Positions 35,336-49,331 of a stretch of 64,000 bases of DNA are shown here, piece after piece. The notes under the pieces are model-generated. The model was not told the DNA's origin, did not search any database, and saw nothing but the letters and a program-made list of their open reading frames with translations. The position numbers were made by a program, and so were the translations under genes. How positions within the stretch are numbered: the stretch's first letter is position 1; the number at the start of each line of letters is the position of its first letter. Location: NCBI GenBank assembly GCA_029891385.1, contig CM057234.1, positions 25,406,350-25,470,349 on the forward strand, in the 5' to 3' direction. The DNA comes from Erythroxylum novogranatense. Lineage: Eukaryota; Streptophyta; Magnoliopsida; Malpighiales; Erythroxylaceae.

Positions 35336-37404
35336 CCTTTGCTTGCCCTCGAGCAAACATGTCAAACCATTACACTCAGTCAATTCATCTTTCACAAGAT
35401 CAAGTGCACACAATCCATTAACTTGGGCCAAAGAGACTTAAATTGCAACACATATCATAATCGCTTTTCACCAATGCAAATAAACGAAGTCAAAATAATA
35501 CATCTTTGTTCAAAAGCAAACATGAAATCAAAATGAATTTTTCTCACGAATTTCTCTCTTATACTCAAGTGTTTGAGGGCAAAGTGTTTCGTTCAAATCT
35601 CACTCTAACATGTTGCACTACCATAGGCTTACAATTTCACCAATTGTCATTCATTCAGATCACATGAGCTAATAGATCATAAGGGCTTTATTCAAAGTTA
35701 TAATGGGGCTAGGTTCACGGGTGAGGTAAAAATGTGGCAAAGGGTTAATCACAAGCATTCACAAAGTATCAAGTAAAAGGGACATGGAAATTAAAAGTCT
35801 GAGATAAACATTAATAAAAAGGACTACAACTACTTAATACTAACTAGTACCACTACACTTTATTCTTCTTCTTTTTCTTTCTTTTTCCTTTTTCTCCCTT
35901 TTCTTTCTTTTTTTCTTTTTTTTCTTTTTCTTTCTTTTTTTCCGAATAATGCTAAAAACAAGGGAAAACAATAAAAACAAAATAATAAACTCATGAGTAG
36001 AAGTACCTATAAAAATATCTCAGAACACAATATAAAACAAAAATCCCAAATTACACAATGCTTCATTCAACTTGTGATAGGGTAAGGCTAATGGATTTTT
36101 TGGGTTTTAAAATAAGGTGATTGATTGAAAAACAAGGTTAAAGGCTCAAAATGTTTGCAAAGGGAAAATAAATAGGTGGGTCAATTTTTAAGCTAAGGGT
36201 GTAAAAACAAAGAAGGCCTTAATCACTTCTATATCCCATGTGATCAAATAAATTCAAACTGGTTTCATGCAAGTTCTGAAGGCAACATGAATAGAGGAGC
36301 ATCACACAATTCAAAGAAATAGCATGACATAAAAGTGATGTCATTTGGGCTCAAACTTCGCTCACAGGTTTAATTCAAAATTTTACCTTAATTTCACAAT
36401 CTACCTCATCACTCAATTGTCAAAATTTTGACCAAGCCTATAAGATCAATTAGTGCAATCATTCAACATGCTTCACCTTAAAACTCACTTAGCCCAAATT
36501 AATGTCATGCATATACCCAATCTCATCCAAACTACTATGACAAAGCTTCATGGCTTAACATGCACAACCACACATAAAAATCAAGAAAAACCATACAAAA
36601 ATCGAAAATTTTCACACACCCAAAATTTCAATTCTTTCCCCCACACCTAGACCAACATTATCCTCATTGTTAAAGAAGCATAAAAATAAAGGAAAAAGTT
36701 AAAGAAAACTTCTCTATTATGGAAGTGTCGAATCAAAGTGTTGGCAGATGTGATAGGAGGTGGTTCGGTGGTGTGTGAAGGTGATTGTGGTGGAGAACAT
36801 CAACAGCAAATTGGATGGGCGTGGTAAGTCTACGAGATCCACTTTTCTGCTTGGGCATTGTGCTACTTTCGTGGAAGACAACCTGCAAAAGAAAATACTA
36901 ACGCAACAACAAAATCACAAATGAGGGTTGATGGGTGAATAGGGAGTGAAAGATGAGAGATGCGTGTATTCTTAGTGATAAGATGAAATTGATTGACTAA
37001 GGTGAATTTGGGTAGAGTTTCGACAGTTGGATAGTGAGGATGAGAAAAGAAATTTGGGGTAAAACAAAGAGGGAAAATAGAGAGGAAAAATAGGGGAGTG
37101 GTGATACAATTAAAATTTTTCTTTTTTTTAATTTTTTTTAAAAAAATGAAAATTAAAATTTCAAAATCAAAAATATTAAATTAAATTCCTAACTAAACTG
37201 AATTAAACGTAAAATAAAAATAAAAGAAAATTGCTAAAAAATATAAAAGAAAGGATACGAATGGGTGTCTCCCATTAAGCGCTTATCAAAGGTCATAAGC
37301 TTGACCCTTAGCATATGTACATCATCCATTATCGAATGGATGCTTGAGTCCAACAGGAAACATGCTCAAACTCCATGAGAAACCTAGAGCACCTTTCCTC
37401 GAAG
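35336..37404 (-). mobile_element. Element E 3' internal region, non-coding
   Basis: About 2.1 kb without a credible frame. It holds a pyrimidine run of about 75 bp (35868-35942), a second polypurine-like site near 36637-36650 (minus strand GGTGTGGGGGAAAG), and oligo-T/oligo-A stretches at 37120-37250. This matches the long 3' untranslated part of Athila/Tat-like elements. Confidence 0.65.
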
Positions 37405-37409
37405 TAGGC
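37405..37409. other. TSD of element C, left copy (TAGGC)
   Basis: Exact match to 54482-54486. Confidence 0.93.
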
Positions 37410-40400
37410 TGTAACACCCCACTCCCACATGACCCGAACCTGACATCGAGGGTGATATCCGAGCCCGTGCCCTGCGAGTGTGGTGTGCTACATCACTTAG
37501 TCAAAACTCCGTATATATTATGCAGAAAACAATTTACATAAACAATTCAATGGCCTCGGGGGCCCTTTTCATAAATACAATTTGATTCAGTCTGTTGACT
37601 TTACAACATGACCTAATCATTTGTACAAAATTTCGAAAAACACAATTATTCTCAGACACTATTGCAGACGCGAACTGATCCCGACTTTTTATCTCACTCA
37701 TATGTGGTTGCTATACGCCCGTTGCCTAACGGGGCATTCTTCTGGGTCTTGAAAAATAATTACAAATTTTAGGTAAGTTTTGCGAACTCAGTGAGGTAAC
37801 CATCATCGATGGTTCACTCAATTCATACAACTCATCAATTCACATAACATATATTTTCATTGTTGCATGTCTAATCACATTTCACAATTTCACTTGAGTA
37901 CAGACAATTTGATGCATTTCATTCGATTAGACATTCATAACTAATTAATTTCATACAACACGCAAGCATAATACAATTGTTTCATAATCTACTTTCAGAA
38001 ATACCACATGATTGGTACTACAGGAGCATAAGGCATTTTGCCTTTCACTCAATCCAAATGATTAAATCAAATGCATATGACACACGTATGTGACACCTTT
38101 TTTTTTCATTTATTACGGTGTTGTGACCGAGCGCCTGTACTGTCCCAATATGGGCGCATTAATCGTTGAGCCTGAGACTCTGAACTGTCCCAATATGGGC
38201 GCCTTAATCGTTGAGCCCGAGGCTCTGAATCACTATAGGGCTCGAGGCCCAAATATAAACGTTGAGCTTGTAGCTCTCGGTGGCTGCTCCGGTCACAACT
38301 GTTATTATCTGATCATGCCTTGTATGCATGGAATGCATAGGTCAAAATGAAACCATATCAACATCACAATCATTCCCAATTATCACATTCAACCAATTAG
38401 TTCATAATTTTTCACATTAAAATCACACTCACATTTGATCACATTTAAAACACAGAGTTTCCAAATTCTCAGACAACGACACTTCTATGTCAAAATCTCC
38501 AAATACATCGGACACTTTCAGTTCGGAATCCAGTCATAAACAAGCGCACAAGCCCACCATTATTCTCCACAGAGTTATAAGCGCAAAATAATAAACAAAT
38601 AATAATTGAGAAACCATCTAGGTCACTCACTTTTGTTTCCGAAGCTAAAGCCTGGAAGTCTCGGCAATGTCTATGAGTTGACGTTCTAAATGCGTCTCTA
38701 AAACAGTCCAAATATTTAAACATTACCAATTTGGCAATCAGAAATATTGAATAATGCACATGTAGTAATTTAAAATGTGTACAATGTATGTTCGTGACAT
38801 TCCCGGCACTATTGCACAATTTCCCATCACCAAATCTTCTTCTAAAAATTAGAAACCTATAGACACCAAAAACACTCAATTTGGACCTTTATAGGTCCAA
38901 TTATTAATTAAAAAACGGATCAGAAAAATAATTATCCGGTCCCCTCACTTCGACTTAAGAAATCCCCGTAAATTTTAGATCTAAAAATTCCCAATTTCAC
39001 AAATAAATGAAATTAAATATTTCACGACTCCGATGCCTCAAGAATCAGGTCAATCGGATGTCGGATGGAAAAGTTATAAACAAAAGAGTGGAAAGAGGTC
39101 AGTGTAGGAAAAATACATGTCCTAGTCGACTAGTCGAAGGTTGTAGTCGACTAGTTCGACTACAGTGACCGATTGGAAGTTTTATTCAAAAAAATACATG
39201 TCCTAGTCGACTAGTCAGAGGTTGTAGTTGACTAGGTCGACTACAGTGACCGACTGGAAGCTTTATTCTTTCTTCTGCCAACATCCTAACTTTCACAAGT
39301 CATAACTCCTTACTCCAAACTACAAATTGGACAAACATGGTATCAATTTCAAGATAAAAGAGAGCTCTACAAGTTTCATGAAGGACACAAAAACCAATTT
39401 TATCCTTAAGGGTGTGAAAAATGCAACCAAAGTTACTGCCTAGTCATAAGGTCCCAAAACAAAATAGCATCTTTCCAAAGTCCATAACTTCTCATTCCCT
39501 TTACCAAAAATTCCAAGTTTTATGTAAAAAGAAAGATCAAAACATGTTATACAACTTTCATGAACAATTTGAAAGCAAATTCAATCTCTAAGCAACTCAA
39601 ATTCTCAATCAAAAGTTCTGCCCATAAATGACCCCCTGAACCGTCACACAATATTTCAAAAATCATAACTCCTTAACCAATTGTCCAAAAAATGCATACT
39701 TTATATCAATAAAAATATCAGACAATATACTACAACTCTCATGAAAGACTTGGAAGCCAATTCCATTTCTAACTAGGTCAATTTCTTCCATGAAGGTGGC
39801 TGCCCTGTTAAAGCTTGTTAACTAACAGATGACCTAAATCAGATTCATTCTTGCAAAATCCATAACTCACAATTCTTACATCTAAAAATAGCATATTATG
39901 CACCATTTCAAAACTACACCCTTCCTCTACAACTTTCCAGAAGACCATTTGAGCTAATTAACATCACAACAGTCCAGAATTTAGCTTCAATGCATAATCA
40001 CCACAAACCCTATACTTAACACATTCCAGCTCTAAGCATATTAACACCCAAAAGTTAACAGATCAGTACTCTCAACCTAGATATCAAAAAAATTTCACAC
40101 TTAATGGTGATGAAAAGATAACAAGACCATATTCAAGTTTCATGAAGACCAAATTAGCAAATTCAATCCAAATCAACTTTAAAAAAATTCATCAAAGTTC
40201 AAGGTCACAATCTCGAATTACTGTTCATACAGTACCTATAACTCACTTTCAAGGCCAAATTCAAACCACTTCAAGCCACAATTAAGCATCACTTCCTTCA
40301 CAAAAAATGTAACCAAACTTCTCAAGTTTAATTCCAGCTAACCCTCACCTCATTTGCTCAACTATATAAAGAGTTATGGTAAAAACATTGAAACATGTAC

Positions 40401-41611
40401 AGGTCACATTTTCCAGATTTTCAACCTAAACCAAATTCTATCACTTCCATACCATTTCTACACCATTTCTCACTCTATTTACTTCTTATACCTATCATAA
40501 CTCACTCACATCTTATTCTTGAACATAAGGCCACAAATTATAGCACACACTCATCCCATCATCCATCATGTTTTACACTAATCTTTAAGCATAATTTCAC
40601 TTTCAATCATCTTAATTTCTCTACTTATATTCATTAGATTTTGCCTCACCAATTCATCAATCAACCATCAATTAAATAACCAAATTATATACCCACATAA
40701 AACAACAAAATTCTCATCCAATATAGTGTATAAACAACACAAAGAATGCATTTAACTACCAATTTATACATAAAGCACAATTCTTACCTATTTGAGCTTT
40801 AAATCTTCCAATTGTCACCAACTTCCTAATTTCCCTTCCCATATACGATCATCAACATGAAGGATTAGGTTGAACTTTTGTTTTGTATGTTTAAGACCAA
40901 AGAAGAGCAAGCCATGGAGGAGGAGATGGAAAGAGAAGCAAGCAAAAATCAAGAAGAGGAGAGGAAGAAGAAGGCTATGAAAATGATGGTGGAGAAAATA
41001 GGAAGACAAGTTTCATTTTGCCACCAAAAATCAAGATGTCGAGAATGAAGACCAAAGAAAGCTTTTAATTAATGCAAGGATGAGCATGGTGGCTTGATAG
41101 GCAAGTGACATGTGTCACTTGCCACATGTCACAATTTTACAAGATCTTTTAATTCTTTTCCAAATTCAATTCTAATTTCTACCCCAATTTCTTTCCAAAT
41201 TCCAATGGCTCAATTTAATAAATCCTAAAATCATTTATCTCATTTTCAGTGCCATTGGACAGTATTTTTCTAGTACCGGAAACCATTCGGTTCGCCACTT
41301 GGCGATTTTTTTGGTCCGAAAATTTTCTCCCAAATTTTCCAGGAAAACTTCTAAAATTTCCCTCAAAATGTAAAACACACAACAGTCCACTCCAAACAAA
41401 TTTTCAAGCACAAAATTATATTCTTCCACAACAAAATCACATTTCGGCACATATACCGGGAAATGTCATGAACGCATGTACAGTAATTTTCATGTGCAAA
41501 TTTTACTATTCACGTGTAAGGACATGCATAAACATGTCCAAACAATTTTAAGCACTCTCAGCCCTTTCCAAATTACTATTCTACCCTTCCCATCGGAGGT
41601 GGGATGTTACA
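37410..41611 (-). repeat. Element C left (3') LTR
   Basis: Same layout as B: palindrome at 37799-37813, micro-hairpins at 38166-38278, CGATGCCTCAAGAATCAGG block near 39030, GC cassette at 39117-39262, degenerate repeats of about 180 bp at 39290-40170, end GGTGGGATGTTACA. A purine-rich patch (40895-40990) causes small frames that are not genes. Confidence 0.9.
39117..39262. repeat. GC cassette of element C: CTAGTCGACTAG repeats
   Basis: Two copies of a unit of about 72 bp with the palindrome CTAGTCGACTAG and GTAGTCGACTAG, ending CGACTACAGTGACCG. It holds the same position as the B cassette but its sequence is unrelated. Confidence 0.88.
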
Positions 41612-43333
41612 ACTCTCCCCTCCTTAAAGAAATTTCGTCCCCGAAATTCTTATATGATTGATCAGGAAGGCAGGGGAATTGTTTCGTTCATTACTTCTCT
41701 GTTTCCCATTTATTTCACTACTCGACAAATTTCTGCCAATTGACTGTAGTCAATAAAATTAATCACCCATTTACTTTCTTCAAACACCACACTGTCTTAA
41801 CTGTTTCCTCATGATTACTCACAATTCTTCACTTTTGGCATCAATAACACATATATCGGATCATAACAATATTTCCTAATCCTATCCATGTAACACTGTG
41901 TGAATCTGAATCATCTTTTATGTTTTATACCGACTTACCAATTCATAGTTCTATTCACACCATAGTTGCATAGAGGCCATTTTATGTCGAATTTAGTTTC
42001 CCTTATTTACACCTTTATCTCCATCTAAGTGCATCTTGGCTGAGGTGATACTCTTCAAAGTATTTCATTTTTCGCTTACTAGATTACATCTCTTTAGTGT
42101 TAAAACACTAATATCGTAAGATTCTATAACCTCAATATTAATCAACTCAACTCATTTGTCATTAACTTGGATCACTTAACCCCTATTACAGATTCATTTC
42201 ACTTATCAACATTATCTCAACTCAATCATAGCCTTCGACTATTTTTTGGCCCTGTTCACTTTAATATAGGGGTGAACGGCTCCTTTTTGCTGTAAGACCC
42301 CTTATACACTATTCAAATGGTGTCACCAATATAACGATTGTTATGCCCACAATCAATCTGAACTATACATCAATCTCATGTCCCTATGCACTCCAAAAGT
42401 ATCAGTTTTACATTTGTCTCCAACAGTCACGTCTGTTGGTTATTCAAACATATAATCATTTGATTTTACATTCTAAACCATCAATTACTCTTTCGATGTA
42501 CTCTTACTAGAACATAAAACTTAAATTGTTTCTTTTGTTTTCTCTAACAGTTTCTTTAGTAGGTATTATACATACTTCTTAATCCAATCATAAATATCAT
42601 TTTCTCAAAAGTTGGATTCATTTTCAATTCCTCGATAAGGTTCGCAAATTCTAAATCCTCAATTTGGGATTTGCCAATCCTTTTTATACACACCTGATTT
42701 GGAATTCCAATAGCTAATAATAGTTTCTTTTTGCCCCCTTGTTAGGTCGACATTTTGCACTCATTATTACACTAGGTTTGATAACCTTATCGCCCAAATT
42801 GTGATCTTCTGCTATTGAATTTTCTATTCAATACATTGAATTGTAGCACTAGCTTTGTTATGAAGTACTCAATCGCATAATCCTTTTTAATTCTTTCAAA
42901 CTCACGAAATACCTCAATCGTTATCGATTTGCATATTCATAGATATATCCAAAATGTTTCTGTACGAATAGTGTCTCCAAGCTTTCAAAGCAATACCTAG
43001 TACAACAAATTTCAAGTCATCAATCACAATGCAGCCCATGAGGTTATACTTGTCCCTAGGTACATAAAACCACTTTACACTGTTTCAACATATTGCATCA
43101 TAACCTTCTTTATCGACACTTTATATATTGCAAAATCTCCAAATTAAAGTGATACAATCAATACTCGAGTTGTAAATTTCTCAAAATGTCTCTTTTTACA
43201 TTCATCAGTCATATGATTCACATGTTTTTCCTCAAATATTTTTGTCAAAGAGCTAAGACCAGAAAACCTTTAACAACTTCTGGGCGTATCTAACATACAA
43301 CTAGTTCTAAATAACTCCAAATCCCATATATAT
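41612..43333 (-). mobile_element. Element C internal domain, segment 1, with polypurine tract
   Basis: It starts with the polypurine tract (41612-41624; minus strand AAGGAGGGGAGAGT) and the segment with CGGGGACGAAATTTC shared with H. No coding frame is seen. Phrases match B 11131-13100 and D 46000-47300. Confidence 0.8.
43329..43333. other. TSD of element D, left copy (TATAT)
   Basis: Matches 51972-51976. The site is low in complexity, but the position relative to both LTR ends is exact. Confidence 0.85.
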
Positions 43334-45994
43334 TATAACACCCCACTCCCGTTTTACTAACGAGGTACTCTTCGATTTCCTGAAAAATAGTTGCAATGTT
43401 GGGTGAGTTTGCGAACTCAATGAAAAACCATCATCGATGGTTCACTCAACGCATGCGAAATCAAACAATTCACATCAATCAACTCCAGCATTGCCAATTT
43501 GTACACATACAAGGCGTATCGCCTTTCACACTATTCACATACATATCAACACTGCACATAAGTCTCTTCCCATAATTTCCATTGTTTTACTTTGAGTTGT
43601 GACTGGGCGCTTAACGGAACAGAATTTAGATACACTTAGGGAGTAGGAGAGCCCTCTGGGTATACACTGACTCCCCTCGAGCTCAAAGCTCGGCTCATTC
43701 ACAGTGATCACATTTTAAGCAAGTAGGAGAGCCCCTGGTTATGCACTCTTTGCTCGCCACATTGGGGATAGGAGAGCCTCCGGTATGCACTATTCCTTTT
43801 ACAATTGATGAGCTTATAGCTCCGATCGAATATGCCCGATCCACAACCATTATTTATTAACCAATTATGGATTTCACAAGTTCATTCATATCTCTATAGA
43901 CAATACACATGTATCAAATCACATTTCCAATCATTTCACAGAAAGATTCACATGCAAGATACACATTTTGCACTTCAATATCACATTCAAATACTTCGGA
44001 CACCCGTGGTCCGAAATCAATCAAAACAAACACATATATCCCTCCATTCTCTCCACATGGAATAATGGCAAGATATTAAACACATAAAGGCTGAGGAACT
44101 AACTAGGTTACTCACCTGAACTTCCTAACTGTTGCCTGGAAGCTCCAGCACTGTCCGTGGATTATCGATCCATCGGCTCTATAACAATCAAATAATTGCT
44201 CATTACAAAATGCACAATTTCAATAATTCAAAGATGCACAAGTCTTGAATAAAAGGTGTACTATGCCTATTCATGATTTTCCCGGTACCATTTCCCCACT
44301 TTCCACTTTCCTTACTCAGTATCTAACTTTCACTCACTCGATCAATATCGGCTCATTTCGGTTCAATAACATATTACAGAACTTCCAATTTCAATTTAAA
44401 CTTCCAGTCCATTTATCACATCATACTCGCTGGGGTATTATCTCACAGTCAATAGCACTATTCTCTAGGTCAAATTCCTTCTTTATGCTCAATTACTAAA
44501 ATTCCCAGTAGCAATGAATTTACTTTCAAAGTCTCACATTATACCCCAACTACTAAGTACAATCTTTAGGTAAAATACAATCACATTCTTACTTTCTTTC
44601 ACTAATTGAAATCTCAAAAACCTGAATTCAAACTCTCATTCTTTTCCTCAATTATAGACCTCGTTCTCTAGATCACAACGAATCAAACATCACCTCAATT
44701 GGAGGTCTACACCATTAGTTATGCCCCAAAAACCAAATTGAATCACTTCAGAAATTTCCTCCTCGCCGCGACTTCAAACCGCTCGTCATGGCGGTTTCAA
44801 AGCGCCACCGCGACGTGTGATATTGTTTCGCCCATGTAACATTTCTTTCCTTGGGGCTCGCCGCGACGCATGGAAGAGAATTCGCCGCGGCACCTAAGAC
44901 CCGAGCTCGCCGCGACGTCGAGAGGAGCTCGCCGCGACGTCCAACGCTTTTAAGCTCGCCGCGACGTCCTTCCTCCTGCTCGCCGTGACGAAATATATGT
45001 TAATTCATCGCGGCGAGGCATTTCGCACGCCGCGACGTGCGAGTCGCAGCTCGTCTTCTCCAACGAGTTTTCTCCCATTTTCTCCCTCTAAAACCAGTCC
45101 TAACTTAACTCAAACACTCTAATCTTTAACAATTAACCTCATGAATGCATTAAACACAATAATCACAACATTAAATCATATTCTTACCAAATCACGCAAT
45201 CTAACCATTCGGATTTCCTCCAATTTCTTTCCCTTCTCTCGACACCAACGATGAACCCTCCAAACTCATCAAATAATCTTCTTCCCTCAAAGGTTTTCGT
45301 CAATCTTTAGCCACAAGGAAGAGAAACAAGCAAGAATCAAGAAGAAGAAAGGAACGAAGACCACCGAAGGAGGAGGAGAGGGTTCGTGCCCTAGGAGGAG
45401 AAACAATTCCCTTTTTTTCCTTTCTTTTTCAAACGTAGAACATATATATATATATATATATACGGAACAAATAAGCCTCTTGTCATTTTCATCCCAAAAC
45501 ATTTAACTCTCTAATCAGTCCACTCATCTCCAAATCTCAATGGCTCAACATATTAAATTCCAAGATCATATATCTAAATTTCCATTGCCATCGGACACTT
45601 ATTTCGGTCATATAAAAATCAATCAGTCCGCCACTCGGGAATTTTCGGTCCGGACATTTTCTCCCAAATTTTCAGAAACATTTCTAAAGTTCACAATCAA
45701 TTGGTGATCACTCTAGTACAGTTCCAAATCTATTATTCACACCCAGTTATTCCATAATTCCCAATATATCATAATCCAATCTAATTATCTCACAAATTCA
45801 CAATTCAAAACATTTACAAAATCAAATGCCGGGAAAAGTCATGAATGCATGTACCTAACATAGGCATGTGCCAAAAGACTCAGTCCTCTACAATCAGAGG
45901 CCAAACAAATGTTCACATCAGAAATATGAAATGCAAATTACTAGCCTGACCAAATTGACCCATATACCCTTCTCATTAGGGTCGGGATATTACA
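43334..45994 (-). repeat. Element D left (3') LTR
   Basis: It starts TATAACACCCC, a G-to-A change of the expected TG end, and closes GTCGGGATATTACA. It carries the palindrome at 43427-43441, two or three GGAGAGCCCTCTGGGTAT units, a CGGACACCCGTGGTCCG hairpin near 43998, a GC cassette at 44761-45053 and a TA microsatellite at 45438-45462. Confidence 0.9.
44761..45053. repeat. GC cassette of element D, left LTR
   Basis: Repeated CTCGCCGCGACG units. It contains one unit of about 22 bp (GAGAGGAGCTCGCCGCGACG) more than the right LTR, and its first third differs strongly from that copy. Confidence 0.85.
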
Positions 45995-48900
45995 ATTCTC
46001 CCCTCCTTACAAAAATTTCGTCCTCGAAATTTCATATACGATTGATCAGGGAGGCAGGGGAATTGTTCCAATCACTAGATACCGTTTCCCACTTATCTCT
46101 CTAGATAGTCAATTTCTGCCAAATAACTGAAATCAATACTATCAATCACTCTTTATCTTTTCTCTAACTTTACACAGTCTCATTGTTTCCTCAAGATCAC
46201 TCGCAATTCTTTACTTTTGATATCAATAATACATATGTCAGATCATAACAATATTTCCTAATCCTGTCCAAGTAACACTTTGGATCCGAAACATCTTTTA
46301 CAGATTTACAAATCCGTAGTTCCATTCACACTACAGTCCCATAGAGATCACTACATATCGAATTAATTTCCCTTCGTTACACCTGTGTCTCTATCTAAGT
46401 GTATCCGGTCGAGGCGATACATTTCAAAACATTTCATTTATCGTTTATCAGATTACATCCCTTTAGTAATAAGACCATAATCTCATAAGATTATAATCAC
46501 CTCGATAACAATCAACTCGACACATTGTCATAAATTTCATTTACTCTCAACATATACACTGCTCAATGGTGTCACCAAAGCGACAATTGATATAGCTACA
46601 ATCAATTCAGACTATACGCCAATTTATGTCCCTAAGAATTCCCAATTATCCATTTGACAATTGATTCCAACAGACAAGCCTGTTGGCTTATCATACATAC
46701 AACCATTCAATTTTTCACACTAAACTATTGATTCCTCTTTCGGTTTGCTCTTACTAAACCATAATATTCTCTAACAGTTTCTCGATAACATTCGCAAATG
46801 ACAACACCTTAATTTGTTCTTTGCCAAACTTTTTAAATATACACACCAGTTTCGAAATTCCAATAAAAATAATACTTTCTATTAGCCCCTTTTTGCTAAC
46901 TCGACGATTTTTTACTCAGTCATACAATCAAAACCTTATTGCTCAAATTGCAATCATCTCATTTGAATTTCCTGTTCAATTCTTTGAATTTCATGACTAG
47001 CATAATTTGAATTATTCAATCGCTTAATTCTTTTCAAATCTTTCGAATTCACAAAATACCTCCATCACTATTGATTTGCACATTCACAGACATCTTCAAT
47101 TGTTTCTGTACAATTATTGTCTCCAAGCTTTTAGAGCAACACTCATTACAACAAATCTCAAATCATTAATCACAATACAGCCCATAAAGTTTTACTTGTC
47201 CCAAGGTACAAAAATCACTTTACACACTTTCATCAGATTGCAGTATAACCTTTACTGGGACATTTCAGTATATAATGCAAAATCTCCAAATCCCGTATAC
47301 ATATATAAGTCCCTTACAATTTCGCATTGTATCCATACCCCTATCGTCATTAAGTCTCCCAATGCCATTTTTGAATAATAATACATCCACTAATTATTCA
47401 ATTAAGGTCAAATTCACTCTTATGAAACTCGCATAGTATACAATTTCCTCATCTGTGCCGATTTATCTTCTTCACTTTTCAAATGCATTTAATCGATCAT
47501 CGATGATCTTAATCATTCTCCAATCTGAATGCACTCAAGACACTTTACTTTTCAGTAGCACAATACTATAAGGGCATTGTCATCTCGGACAATTACAATC
47601 CAAAATTCCTTATACCCGTGATCAATTTGTATAACTCTTTAAATATCAAAAGTCTCCAATGAGGAACGATTTTCTTATAATTTTCTCCACATAACCCAAT
47701 TTATTTGTAATAGATCACTGCTTGTGTTAAATAAACACTCATCAAATCAATTTCGTATTTTCATAACATAATTACACAAGCCATACACGAATCTATTTTC
47801 TCCTCATATTCGCAATCACTATTTTCTTAATGTTCAGTAATTCTCTTACATAATTGAATTCATCTCATCATCAGAATGAAAGCATTTTCTACCTCTTATG
47901 CTCGAGTCTCTGTTAAAATTAAGACTCCAAGTTTAAATTATAATTTATTTCAGATTTATCTCTATACTGTCCTTGCATTAATCACTATTCAATTGAATCA
48001 TTCGATCAACTTAATCCAATTCAGGTAAATCCTTCTTTGCAAGTAAATTTCTTACTATTTTCATCAATACTACTTATGAAGTCATCACATTTCTTGTCAG
48101 TCATTCTCAATGCCACAGGGACTCAATTTCCAACTATACGCAATATCTCATGTAGATCAATCTATGTCATAATCCATATAATCAGAACATCCTTTTTAAT
48201 ACTGTTCATTGAGGTCCGTACCAGCAAAAATCATTGCATCAATGTACCAATTAGTCACTTACACTAAGGGTACACAATACTCTCTTTTTGCACCTATCCT
48301 CACTCGTGAGGATTATATCATGATCAAGTCCTCAACATGTAACAATGTTCAATTCATTCCCAATAAATCACTATAATCATCACATCCTATTTGAAAATGT
48401 ATTCTCATCAATTTACCCATTAATAGCTTATACTATTAAGAACTCTTTAATCAAATTTATTTCTAGATAACCTTTCTCTTTTTGGTATCACCATTAACAT
48501 TCTCCCTTCTTTCTCAATTGATTTATCATAAACACTTTCCTTTCTCATTCGAACTCATATTGAACTTTATACAATACGATCATCCCTTAATTTACTTCTC
48601 ATGCCTTCTCCACATACACGAGACAATTTTGGTTAATATTTTCACTTACCATGGGGCTCCCATAATCAGGTGTGTATTCACTTAGGCAAATCAACTAAAC
48701 CGGAACATCTGTTTCACTTATCTGTATCATTGTCTTACCTATCAATCTTTTCATTATTACATCGCACCCTTATATTTTCACACTAAAAAATCAACATCAT
48801 AGATATACCATCATTCTTGGTTTCTCTCTAATGTAATCGAGTCACAGTCATACATCATTATTCCTAACACTCGTCACAGTAATCAATCTCAATTATAACA

Positions 48901-49331
48901 TTTCATTTCATCCACATTATACACTTGTACTCTTGTCATTTCTATCATAGCTCTAATTTCCTCTATCAGTTCAGAACATATTCATATCTATCTCACATTC
49001 AAGGATATACCCCCGGTATAACCCGAATATCGCATTCCATAATGTATCTACTAATACCAATACACTCAATCTTCATTTGCCAAATCGAATCATATACCTT
49101 TTTCCAATTTCATGGTATCCACAACTGGCATTTATCCCATTCAGATATATCATCAAATTCCTCACAATTCTAATGACTGAAACAATTGGTACAGGCTCCT
49201 ACATGTGACTCATATGCTCGACTGGGGATCAGTTGTCACTGTCTGTCGTGACATGACTTAAATGCATGTAACTTGACACATTTTTCAGAACGCCCATGTA
49301 AGATTATACAACCTGGCTCTGATACCACAAA
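45995..49331 (-). mobile_element. Element D internal domain with polypurine tract and primer site
   Basis: The domain is non-coding on both strands. The polypurine tract lies at 45995-46008 and the TGGTATCAGAGCC primer site (minus strand) at 49315-49327, 4 bases from the right LTR. The segments near 46240, 46560 and 48640 match those of B and C. Confidence 0.85.

Noticed and set aside
35868..35942. Pyrimidine run as a polypurine tract for a nested element
   Set aside because: No LTR edge adjoins it; the real tract of E is at 35319-35335.
45438..45462. TA run as a functional site
   Set aside because: A simple microsatellite whose length differs between the LTRs of D.
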